Below are positions 57,160 through 64,000 of a stretch of 64,000 nt of DNA, piece by piece (position 1 is the first letter of the stretch; each line of letters starts with the position of its first letter). The stretch covers positions 1 through 64,000 of the forward strand of contig JBMNEH010000001.1 in NCBI GenBank assembly GCA_050948665.1, given 5' to 3'. The DNA comes from JBMNEH01 sp050948665. Its GTDB lineage: Bacteria > Bacillota > Clostridia > Christensenellales > UMGS416. Both the position numbers and the translations under genes were made by a program. The notes below the pieces were generated by a model, which had not been told where the DNA came from, did no database searches, and saw nothing but the letters and a program-made list of their open reading frames with translations.

Positions 57160-59510
57160 TATACCTCATCCAAAATTTGCTCTATCTCCTGACGGGTCTT
57201 CAGAAACCGCCGGGGTTTGGCGCCGACTCCCTCCGTTATGATGCCCAGTTCTTCCAGCTGATCCACCAGCCGCGCCGCCCGGGCATAGCCCACGCTCATT
57301 TTCCGTTGCACCATGGAGATGGAGAGCTGCCCCTGATCGTATAACTTATCCACAACCTCCGGCAACAGGTTGTCATAAACCGGGGCCTCCTCTTCCCTTT
57401 CAGAGGCGGAGAATCGTTCCTTTCGACCGGATTTGGGCGTGATCTCAAATGAATCCACATGCTGTTGAATCTCGTCGGAGTATCTTTCCCCGGTCTGCTG
57501 CTCCACGATCCAGGTCACGACGTCCTCGACCTCCTCCTCGGTGACAAAACAGCCCTGTACGCGCTGCGTTTTTCCTGAACCGGCGGGAGCATACAGCATA
57601 TCCCCCCGGCCCAGCAGCTTCTCGGCACCATTCCCGTCAAGTATCGTACGGGAATCCGTGCCCGAGGACACGGCGAAAGCGATCCGGGAGGGAATATTAG
57701 CTTTTATCAGCCCGGTAATCACATCCACAGAGGGACGCTGGGTCGCGATCACCAAGTGGATCCCTGCAGCCCGGGCTAGCTGGGCGATGCGGCAGATGGC
57801 ATCCTCCACGTCCGCGGGAGCGACCATCATCAAATCCGCCAGCTCGTCTATAATAATTACAATGTAGGGCAGATTCTCCCCGGGCGCGCACAGCTTGTTG
57901 TAGCCCTGCATATTCCGGGTCTTTTTCTCGCTGAACAGCTTATAGCGCCGCTCCATCTCCTCCACTGCCCAATGAAGTGCGCCGGCAGCTTTTTTCGGGT
58001 CGGTGACCACGGGAATGAGAAGGTGGGGGATCCCGTTATAAACACCCAGCTCCACCACCTTAGGGTCTATCATAATCAGCCGCACCTGTTGGGGCGAAGC
58101 TTTGTAAAGCAGGGAAATGATCAGGCTGTTAAGGCAGACGGATTTTCCCGAACCGGTGGCGCCGGCAATCAACAGATGGGGCATCCTGGCGATGTCGGTG
58201 AAGACATTCTCTCCGACGATATTCCGCCCGAGGCAGAAGGTGGTCGGACTGGTCACAGCGGCAAAGCTTTCGGTATCCAACACATCCCGGAGCTTCACGG
58301 TAGAAATGGACTCGTTGGGGATTTCCACTCCCACGGCGGATTTCCCGGGAATAGGCGCCTCGATGCGGACGCTGGGCGCCGCCAGGCTCAGCGCAATATC
58401 ATTGGCGATATTGGTAATAGAGTTCACCCGGACGCCGGGAGCCGGCATCACTTCAAACTGGGTGACGGCAGGGCCGCAAGAGATGTTCACCACCTTTGCC
58501 CGGACACCGAAAGAAAGAAGCGTTTGCTCCAGTTTCGCGGCGCGTCCGCGGGCATCCTCGCGCCGGGGATTCCGGCTCTTCGACAGTAGCGCCACCGGGG
58601 GAAAGGCATAGGGCGGCGGTTCCTCCGGCGCGGGGGTCGCGGCGGCAATATCCGCCAAATCGGTTTTGCGGGGCCGGGAAGTCTTCGCCGCGGCGGCAGG
58701 GACAAAAGCGTTCCTGACCTCCCTTTCCGGGGACGCTGCCGGAGAATAGAGCGGCTCCTCCTGTACCGGCTCCTGAAAGAAATCCGGCTCAAAGTCGCGG
58801 GCAGCATCGCCGGCATGAGGCGCGTGAGGACTGAAGTCTTCCAACTCCAGCGCAGCAAATTCTTTGACCGCTTCCCGAGAGCGTTTCCAGTCCCGGGTAC
58901 GGCGGACATCACTCGCTTTTCTGGAGACCGCCTCCCCCACGCGCTGGTTCACCCTTCGAATGGAAATTCCGGTCCACACCACAAGCAGCACCAGCAGCAG
59001 CGCGCACACCGTGATCCATGTCCCCGGCAGCCCAAGAAGCTTCAGAAGAGGCCAAAGCAACAGTCCGCCGAAGGCGCCGCCGCCGGCAACGGTCTTGCCC
59101 AGAAGGAAGGAATCTCCGATATAGAGAGTAAATCCGGTGAATCCGGCGCCCTCCGGTCTCAATCCCCCTATCAACTGCGCGATCCCCAGCAGCATCCAGA
59201 AAACAAAGCTTCCCAGCCACCAGTCCGCGGCCTTCAGTTGAAACACATAACTCAACAGCACCAGCACACCGCCAAAGGTCAAAAGCAACGCTGCCACGTA
59301 TGCACCCACACCGAACAGGCCGAAAAACACCATCCGCAGCCACTGCCCCAACAAACCCGTACCGTCCCGCAGCAGGCTGATAAAGGAAAACAGCCCCAGT
59401 GCAACTAGGGCAATTCCCAACAAATCCAGCCCCAGGTTCCGGTTGTCCTTTCCCTGGGAGGGATTCGCGGCCTTTTTCTTCTTTCTTTTGACAGAACGGT
59501 TATCGGCCAT
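57159..59510 (-). CDS. ftsK: DNA translocase FtsK/SpoIIIE
   Basis: 783 aa from the ATG at 59510 with GGGGGAG upstream. Basic head (KRKKKKAANPS), four membrane helices (about residues 27-190), a low-conservation linker (about 200-330), then the motor: FCLGRNIVGENVFTDIARMPHLLIAGATGSGKSVCLNSL (Walker A in GATGSGKS), YIVIIIDELADLMM (Walker B), IHLVIATQRPSVDVITG, and the C-terminal gamma winged helix (SMVQRKMSVGYARAARLVDQLEELGII). It pumps chromosomal DNA through the division or sporulation septum. First gene of the ftsK-rimO-pgsA-cinA run. Confidence 0.96.
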   Translation of the reverse strand: MADNRSVKRKKKKAANPSQGKDNRNLGLDLLGIALVALGLFSFISLLRDGTGLLGQWLRMVFFGLFGVGAYVAALLLTFGGVLVLLSYVFQLKAADWWLGSFVFWMLLGIAQLIGGLRPEGAGFTGFTLYIGDSFLLGKTVAGGGAFGGLLLWPLLKLLGLPGTWITVCALLLVLLVVWTGISIRRVNQRVGEAVSRKASDVRRTRDWKRSREAVKEFAALELEDFSPHAPHAGDAARDFEPDFFQEPVQEEPLYSPAASPEREVRNAFVPAAAAKTSRPRKTDLADIAAATPAPEEPPPYAFPPVALLSKSRNPRREDARGRAAKLEQTLLSFGVRAKVVNISCGPAVTQFEVMPAPGVRVNSITNIANDIALSLAAPSVRIEAPIPGKSAVGVEIPNESISTVKLRDVLDTESFAAVTSPTTFCLGRNIVGENVFTDIARMPHLLIAGATGSGKSVCLNSLIISLLYKASPQQVRLIMIDPKVVELGVYNGIPHLLIPVVTDPKKAAGALHWAVEEMERRYKLFSEKKTRNMQGYNKLCAPGENLPYIVIIIDELADLMMVAPADVEDAICRIAQLARAAGIHLVIATQRPSVDVITGLIKANIPSRIAFAVSSGTDSRTILDGNGAEKLLGRGDMLYAPAGSGKTQRVQGCFVTEEEVEDVVTWIVEQQTGERYSDEIQQHVDSFEITPKSGRKERFSASEREEEAPVYDNLLPEVVDKLYDQGQLSISMVQRKMSVGYARAARLVDQLEELGIITEGVGAKPRRFLKTRQEIEQILDEV

Positions 59511-59532
59511 ATCTCTCCCCCTTATCATGTAG

Positions 59533-59561
59533 ATTATACTGCATTCAACCCTTATTCGCAA
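59533..59561 (-). promoter_or_regulatory. Promoter of the ftsK-rimO-pgsA-cinA run
   Basis: Minus strand TTGCGA (59561-59556), 17-bp spacer, TATAAT (59538-59533). The remaining gap to 59767 shows nothing else recognisable. Confidence 0.75.
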
Positions 59562-59767
59562 GAGACGCTCTTTTCGCATTCTTTTGCGCATGCGTGTTTC
59601 TATGCCTTTCCGTCCTTGTTGTCTGTCATTGTTATATACATATCCCTTGGGCCATACCATGTATCGTCATATTGGACTTTTCACGGAGTTTCCGCCGGAA
59701 GGCGTTCCGCCCGGAAAAGCCGCCGGACAGAGCAGGCATATTCCCCGCACCGGCCGCTATAGGCAAA

Positions 59768-59797
59768 CAAAGCCCCATCCCGGAGGATGGGGCTTTG
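59768..59797 (-). terminator. Terminator after the GH39 gene
   Basis: CAAAGCCCCATCC (59768-59780) and GGATGGGGCTTTG (59785-59797) with a 4-nt loop. Confidence 0.8.
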
Positions 59798-59805
59798 CGG
59801 AAGAA

Positions 59806-61128
59806 TCACTTGTCCAGTGTCACAAGCAGACAGGCATGAGGCTCCAGTCTTAAGGTCAGGCTTCTGCGGTCAGCCTCCAGTGTCTCAGTAAACAGACGGC
59901 GATAGGTATTCTCCTCATCCAACAAGGTGACGGTCATCTTGCGGCATCCGGTGATCCCCTGTAGCTGCAGCGTTACCTCCCGGGGCTTGGCCTTTTTTTC
60001 GTCTTGGGGATAGTATACCACAAGCAGTGCCTCCCCCTGTTCTCCGGCGGCGGCGCAGCTCAGCAGTTCTTTGTCATCGCTCCCGGAGGACGCCTGATGC
60101 TTTCTTTGATACAGAGCATTCCACATAAGGAAGGGATAATAGCCCCGGAGCCGCTCCAGTGTACCATATTCAAACATACCGTTGAATGCGCAGGGGCGGG
60201 CGTCATAATACATCAGCATATCCATGGGACTGCGCTGGCTCTCACATATGCAGCCGGCCACAAAGGCTGCCGCGCGCATGCTCCGTATGGCTTTGTAGGT
60301 GGCGATGATCTCATCCCCGTACCAGCCGAGCACATAGTTCCATTCGTTGAGGATCAACTCGCAGCCGGTATAGCCATACCGGTCGCACCATTCCCGGGCC
60401 TGTCGGGCGGTATCCGCCAACCGCCGTGGGTCGGTCTCATAACAGTGCCAGGAAAAGAAATCCATCGGTACCTTTCCGCCCCCCGCGGTGATCGCTTCAA
60501 AAAAGCCCTTGAGGAATCCTTCTTGGTTCATACTGGAAACAGCCGGCCCCCCCACCTTAATCTCCGGGAAACAGGCTTTCAGGTGGGTCGCGGCAATGCT
60601 GTACAGTTCATAGTACATCTCGTCTGTTCCCTGCCACATCAGCTCGTGAAGGTCGGGCTCATTCCAGATTTCCCAGTAAATGATGCCCATATGCAGGCCA
60701 TCTGCCCACCCCTCGTTGTAGTGGCGGATGATATGCTCGCAAATCACCGCCCATTTGCGGAAATCCGCCGGGGGAACAGTGCCGTATTTCTTGGATTCGT
60801 GCTCGATTTTCACGCCGAGGCGGTAGAACACGCCGCTGCCGCCTTCCTCGATCTGCTTGAGGTAGACATCCGTAAGGGCAAAGTCATAGCTGGCGGGGTC
60901 ATAGGGGTCGGCATCGAAATCGGTGAAAATGTTGGGGATGTCCACGCTGTGACTGCCGCCATAGGAAGCATTAAAGGCCGCGTCATGGTTGCGGGCGTAG
61001 GGGATGCCCGCTTCCCGGAAGTCCTTCATATTGCTGATCGCCCGAGAATGTACGGGGCCGTTGTTCACGGCGTGCATGGGCTTTACCGGCCCGTTGATCT
61101 TGGAAAAATTCGCTTTTACGGTATGCAT
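59806..61128 (-). CDS. Glycoside hydrolase family 39-like enzyme (beta-xylosidase type)
   Basis: 440 aa, no signal peptide. IPYARNHDAAF, then IIYWEIWNEPDLHE (acid/base Glu in WNEP, near residue 155), DFFSWHCYE and CELILNEWNYV (nucleophile Glu, near residue 262) are clan A/GH39 landmarks; a C-terminal beta sandwich (about 345-440) ends the protein. The family removes xylose or other sugars from non-reducing ends. AAGGAGGAACAT precedes the ATG, 18 nt after the transporter gene, forming a two-gene operon. Confidence 0.82.
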   Translation of the reverse strand: MHTVKANFSKINGPVKPMHAVNNGPVHSRAISNMKDFREAGIPYARNHDAAFNASYGGSHSVDIPNIFTDFDADPYDPASYDFALTDVYLKQIEEGGSGVFYRLGVKIEHESKKYGTVPPADFRKWAVICEHIIRHYNEGWADGLHMGIIYWEIWNEPDLHELMWQGTDEMYYELYSIAATHLKACFPEIKVGGPAVSSMNQEGFLKGFFEAITAGGGKVPMDFFSWHCYETDPRRLADTARQAREWCDRYGYTGCELILNEWNYVLGWYGDEIIATYKAIRSMRAAAFVAGCICESQRSPMDMLMYYDARPCAFNGMFEYGTLERLRGYYPFLMWNALYQRKHQASSGSDDKELLSCAAAGEQGEALLVVYYPQDEKKAKPREVTLQLQGITGCRKMTVTLLDEENTYRRLFTETLEADRRSLTLRLEPHACLLVTLDK

Positions 61129-61146
61129 ATGTTCCTCCTTAATCCC

Positions 61147-62034
61147 TTAAAGGGCATTAATCACAATCAACGCCGCCACGCCGAGCAACACCCCTGATCC
61201 GCTGCGAAGGGTCAGCTTTTCCTTAAAAAACACCGCCGCCGTCAACGCGGCAAGAACGGTGCCTCCGCCATTCACCACGGTAAACAGGACCGCGGAGGGT
61301 ACGGTCTTTGCCGCAACGGTGGAAAGCTGGCTGATAATCAGCACCGCCGCTGCCAGAATCCCGCAGTAGAGGTAAATTTTCCCGGGCAGGGGAGTAATAA
61401 AGGGCCCTTCCCCGCGGCGTTTCGCCTTCCGCAGGCAGAAGGCCGCCGCCAGCGCCAAGGCGGAAATCAGAAATCCCCAGAAGTTGAAGGATACGGCATT
61501 CCCCCCTTCCGCGTACAGACTGAACAATTTCTGCGCCACCATGGTCAGACCGTTGAACAAAAGGGAACCCGCAAGCAACAGTAAGGTCTTCCCGCTGAAG
61601 TTCGTGTAAATTTTCCTGGAGCTGCCCACAAGCAGCCAGCCGGAGACAAGCAATACGGCGATGCCCATCCATTGCCAGACGGATACCGACTCTCCCCACC
61701 AGAGCGCGCCGGCGAATATGGGCAGCAACAACCCGGCAGAGCCAGCCATCGTGCAAAGTATCACCGTGCCGCTTCGCATCGCCTCCAGGGAGCAAAGGGT
61801 GCCCGCCGCAAGGGACAGTCCCATCAGCGCCGCCGTCAGCAGCGTAAGCAGGTCAGGCTCCGTGAATCCGGTCAGACAGAGTATCATCAGCGCAAAGGCC
61901 GCCGCCGCCATCTTATTCCAAAAACCGTACTGCAGGTCATCCTCAGGCCTTGACAGTCCCGCGCTCACCCTCTTTACGAACAGACTTTGCACCAGTTTCA
62001 TGCCAAGCATGATTCCCAGGTAAAGTGTTTCCAT
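61147..62034 (-). CDS. DMT superfamily (EamA-like) transporter
   Basis: 295 aa from the ATG at 62034 after GGAGGAAGGTCGT. Ten hydrophobic helices in two EamA-like halves; the first half contains AAGTLCSLEAMRSGTVILCTMAGSAGLLLPIF, the second TVAAKTVPSAVLFTVVNGGGTVLAALTAAVFFKEKLTLRSGSGVLLG, where EKLT is the usual end-of-helix signature. It may import or export a sugar or metabolite connected with the co-transcribed GH39 enzyme; this is inference from position only. Confidence 0.75.
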   Translation of the reverse strand: METLYLGIMLGMKLVQSLFVKRVSAGLSRPEDDLQYGFWNKMAAAAFALMILCLTGFTEPDLLTLLTAALMGLSLAAGTLCSLEAMRSGTVILCTMAGSAGLLLPIFAGALWWGESVSVWQWMGIAVLLVSGWLLVGSSRKIYTNFSGKTLLLLAGSLLFNGLTMVAQKLFSLYAEGGNAVSFNFWGFLISALALAAAFCLRKAKRRGEGPFITPLPGKIYLYCGILAAAVLIISQLSTVAAKTVPSAVLFTVVNGGGTVLAALTAAVFFKEKLTLRSGSGVLLGVAALIVINAL

Positions 62035-62174
62035 ACGACCTTCCTCCGGAGGCACGGCAGTCCCCGTTCCTTCCGCCCGCGCCGCAGTACCATGCGCTGA
62101 CCCATAAGATACCGGCTCAGGCAGTTGCGCGGCAGCCTTTTCTTCGTTTCTTTACGAAGCAATGTTTCATCCAA

Positions 62175-62203
62175 AGAATACTCTCCGCCGCAAGGCTTGT
62201 CAA
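62175..62203 (-). promoter_or_regulatory. Promoter of the EamA-GH39 operon
   Basis: Minus strand TTGACA (62203-62198), 17-bp spacer, TATTCT (62180-62175). It leaves a leader of about 130 nt with a small CTTCGT/ACGAAG hairpin and no recognised RNA element. Confidence 0.75.
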
Positions 62204-62291
62204 GGAAAAGGACGGGACTTCTTCGGATATACATGGCGCTCTGCCTTCCCGGAAGGGAGATTGTGAGAAGGACCCCCCCGCAATACACGAA

Positions 62292-62318
62292 CCCCCGGGA
62301 AGCTCGGCTTCCCGGGGG
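62292..62318 (-). terminator. Hairpin terminator after pmbA
   Basis: CCCCCGGGAAGC and GCTTCCCGGGGG around a TCG loop, 15 bp past the stop; the T tract is weak. Confidence 0.7.
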
Positions 62319-62332
62319 CGAATAATCATCAT

Positions 62333-63676
62333 TTATTCTCCGGATACGCTGAGGCTTGATACCCACACCTCCGGGGCATAGAGCCCGGACATAGTCATAC
62401 GGGGGGTGTCCGCGACCTCGGCAATGTCCCTGAGCAGGTCGTAGAAATTCCCTGCGATGGTAATCTGATTGACCGGACGTGTTTTTACTCCTTCCTCTAC
62501 CAAATAACCAAGGGCGGTCAGCGAAAAGTCTCCGGTCACGGCGTTGGCGCCGGAATGAAGGCCTGAGACTTCGGTGACGATAATCCCCCGCCCCATATCC
62601 TCCAGTATGTCCTCCGTATTCCGGGAACCGGGCTTTACCCTCCAGTTGGAAGCGGCGACCCCTACTTTGCCCTTATAACCAGGCTTGGCGGCGTTACCGG
62701 TAGTAGTGACCCCAGCCTTTGCGGCGGTCTCCAGATTATGAAGGAGGGTTGTGAGCCTGCCTTCGGCAATCACATCCTTGGGGGAGGTAGGTACTCCCTG
62801 GGCATCAAAAGGAGAGGAGGCGAAGCCGGTTTCCAGCCAGGGATCATCGGTCAGCGTAAAACAGGAGGCGGCAATTTTTTCTCCCTCCCGTCCGGCCAGC
62901 CGGGACAGTCCCTTCTGGGCAGCTTCGGCGGAGAACATGTCTCCGAAGGCGCCGAGCATATCTCCCAGCACCTCAGGATCCAGCAGCACCGGCATATTTC
63001 CTGCGGGCACAGAAAAGGCGCCCCGCTTGGACAGTGCGTTTTCCACCGCTTTTTTTGCGGTTTTTTCCGGGTCGAAGGCTTTCCAGTCCCTTCCGGCGTA
63101 GAAAGCTATGCCGTCCACAGAAGCTTTGCCGTCCTTCACAACGGGCATAAGATAGGCCTGGACAAAATTCTCCCGGGTTTTCAGATCCAATCCGGCAGAA
63201 TTTACAATCCGCAATACGGCGCGGGAGGTGGCCACGGTACAGTGCCCTACGGCCGTCACCTGGGGATGGGCGGCGGCAGCGGCCTCCATCTTCATGGCAG
63301 CAAGAATCTTGTCCCCCGGAGAAACCTCCTCCAGCGAATCCTCGAACAACTTCATCTCACGATACTCCCCAAGCCCCCCATCGTACAGGAAGGAGGGATC
63401 GTCCCCCTCCAGCAAAGCGGCGTTCTGGCAGGCTCTTTCCACCAGCATGGTCACCGCCTCTTCGTCCAGCACCTCGGTATAGGAGTACCCCATTTTTCCC
63501 CCGAAAAGCCCCCGGAAACTCAGCCCCCGGGAGGAGGAAACACGGTAATCCTCCACCTCACGGCGGAAAACGGTCACCCGGAAAGACTCGGACTCCACCT
63601 CATAGGCTTCATAAGCCTCCATACCTGCCTTCTCTGCAGCGTCAAACAGCGCCGCAACAAACTCACGGAACTCCAT
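62333..63676 (-). CDS. pmbA: TldD/PmbA family metallopeptidase, PmbA (TldE) type
   Basis: 447 aa from the ATG at 63676 with GGAGGAAG upstream. N-terminal part: YEVESESFRVTVFRREVEDYRVSSSRGLSFRGLFGGKMGYSYT; middle: CTLTDDPW-like SCFTLTDDPWLETGFASSPFDAQGVPT; end: GLHSGANAVTGDFSLTALGYLVEEG and ITIAGNFYDLLRDI. The subunit lacks the HExxxH metal site found in TldD and pairs with it to degrade unfolded peptides or mature modified peptides. Overlaps the tldD stop (TAATG). Confidence 0.92.
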   Translation of the reverse strand: MEFREFVAALFDAAEKAGMEAYEAYEVESESFRVTVFRREVEDYRVSSSRGLSFRGLFGGKMGYSYTEVLDEEAVTMLVERACQNAALLEGDDPSFLYDGGLGEYREMKLFEDSLEEVSPGDKILAAMKMEAAAAAHPQVTAVGHCTVATSRAVLRIVNSAGLDLKTRENFVQAYLMPVVKDGKASVDGIAFYAGRDWKAFDPEKTAKKAVENALSKRGAFSVPAGNMPVLLDPEVLGDMLGAFGDMFSAEAAQKGLSRLAGREGEKIAASCFTLTDDPWLETGFASSPFDAQGVPTSPKDVIAEGRLTTLLHNLETAAKAGVTTTGNAAKPGYKGKVGVAASNWRVKPGSRNTEDILEDMGRGIIVTEVSGLHSGANAVTGDFSLTALGYLVEEGVKTRPVNQITIAGNFYDLLRDIAEVADTPRMTMSGLYAPEVWVSSLSVSGE

Positions 63677-64000
63677 TAGTTTCTTCCTCCTACCGTAATA
63701 GCGCTGACCCGGATCATCGGCTGCCCCACATCCGTGGGAATGCTTCCGGACAGAGAACCGCACATCCCCTGGGCGGTAACCAGGTCGTCGCTGACCCGGT
63801 CAATGTTCCATAGGATTTCATTCCCCTTACCGATGAGCGTCGCCCCCCGGACGGGACGATCCAACTTCCCGTTTTTCACAAGATACCCCTCTCCGACGGC
63901 AAAGTTGAATTCTCCGGTCAGGGGATTGACCGAACCGCCCCCCATCTTGGCGCAATACAGCCCATCCCCCATGGAGGACAGCATTTCCTCCCGTCTGTCC
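63676..64000 (-). CDS. tldD: TldD family metallopeptidase, C-terminal part (cut by window edge)
   Basis: The frame is open at the right edge; 108 codons are visible. GLYCAKMGGGSVNPLTGEFNFAVGEGYLVKNGKLDRPVRGATLIGKGNEILWNIDRV is the conserved TldD C-terminus, and GMCGSLSGSIPTDVGQPMIRVSAITVGG is its last block. The HExxxH metal site would lie outside the window. Together with PmbA it forms the TldD/E peptidase pair; the genes overlap by one base pair of TAATG. Confidence 0.92.
   Translation of the reverse strand, partial: DRREEMLSSMGDGLYCAKMGGGSVNPLTGEFNFAVGEGYLVKNGKLDRPVRGATLIGKGNEILWNIDRVSDDLVTAQGMCGSLSGSIPTDVGQPMIRVSAITVGGRN

Overview
The window is a GC-rich bacterial chromosome segment, most likely from a gut-type Clostridia (Firmicutes; an Oscillospiraceae- or Christensenellales-like lineage is my guess). 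The evidence is strong AGGAGG ribosome binding sites with many TTG/GTG starts, a TPP riboswitch in front of an ECF thiamine S-component (thiT), a class B sortase, an LCP protein, an L,D-transpeptidase, a long-form hibernation factor, and the gene order ftsK/spoIIIE-rimO-pgsA-cinA-recA on one strand. No rRNA, tRNA or CRISPR array was seen.

Layout. 1-4.3 kb: end of a DUF6062 gene, then an operon of an enolase-superfamily dehydratase, an RraA-like protein and a GH10 xylanase. 4.4-9.5 kb (minus): thiT with its riboswitch, YitT, a hotdog thioesterase, a PHP phosphatase, a PlsC-type acyltransferase, a tiny HMA protein and a THUMP RNA methyltransferase. 9.6-15.2 kb: a glycyl radical enzyme, divergent from an AraC regulator that is cut in two by an AT-rich island carrying a HicB/DinB-like protein and a DUF4143 ATPase. 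15.3-32.6 kb: LCP protein, degenerate acyltransferase with Zn ribbon, two GH43 enzymes, GNAT, HPF, GH4, Gfo/Idh/MocA oxidoreductase, MtaA-like methyltransferase, sortase B, S20, Cys-cluster protein, orphan DNA methyltransferase, EEP nuclease, P5C dehydrogenase and an MsrA fused to a phosphotriesterase-like domain. 32.7-36.4 kb: feoA-feoB-small Cys-rich protein, MazG-like hydrolase, TrmH-type methyltransferase. 36.5-38.5 kb: a second AT-rich island with an AlbA_2/HATPase regulator. 38.5-45.1 kb (minus): a GtrA-M20 peptidase fusion and an envelope operon (NAGPA, CapA, L,D-transpeptidase, NAGPA) with Pro/Thr linkers. 45.4-49.3 kb: rfbC-rfbD, then an MFS transporter and a polytopic glycosyltransferase-like protein. 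49.6-59.5 kb (minus): solute-binding lipoprotein, aminotransferase, then recA-cinA-pgsA-rimO-ftsK. 59.8-64 kb (minus): GH39 enzyme with a DMT transporter, then pmbA and the end of tldD.

How it fits together. Plant-polysaccharide use is a recurring theme: GH10, two GH43, GH39, GH4, a sugar-acid dehydratase, an MI/sugar dehydrogenase-like enzyme and a lipoprotein binding protein, scattered in small units rather than one locus. Most glycosidases lack signal peptides, so they probably act on imported oligosaccharides. The second theme is the cell surface: LCP, sortase, NAGPA/CapA/LDT, rhamnose synthesis. Two AT-rich islands share a 19-bp sequence at one edge. The most unusual items are the MsrA-phosphotriesterase fusion that lacks a normal start codon, the GtrA-M20 fusion, the glycyl radical enzyme without a nearby activase whose regulator is interrupted, and a phased repeat array upstream of the DUF4143 ATPase. 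All functional calls rest on reading the sequence by eye; no database search was run.
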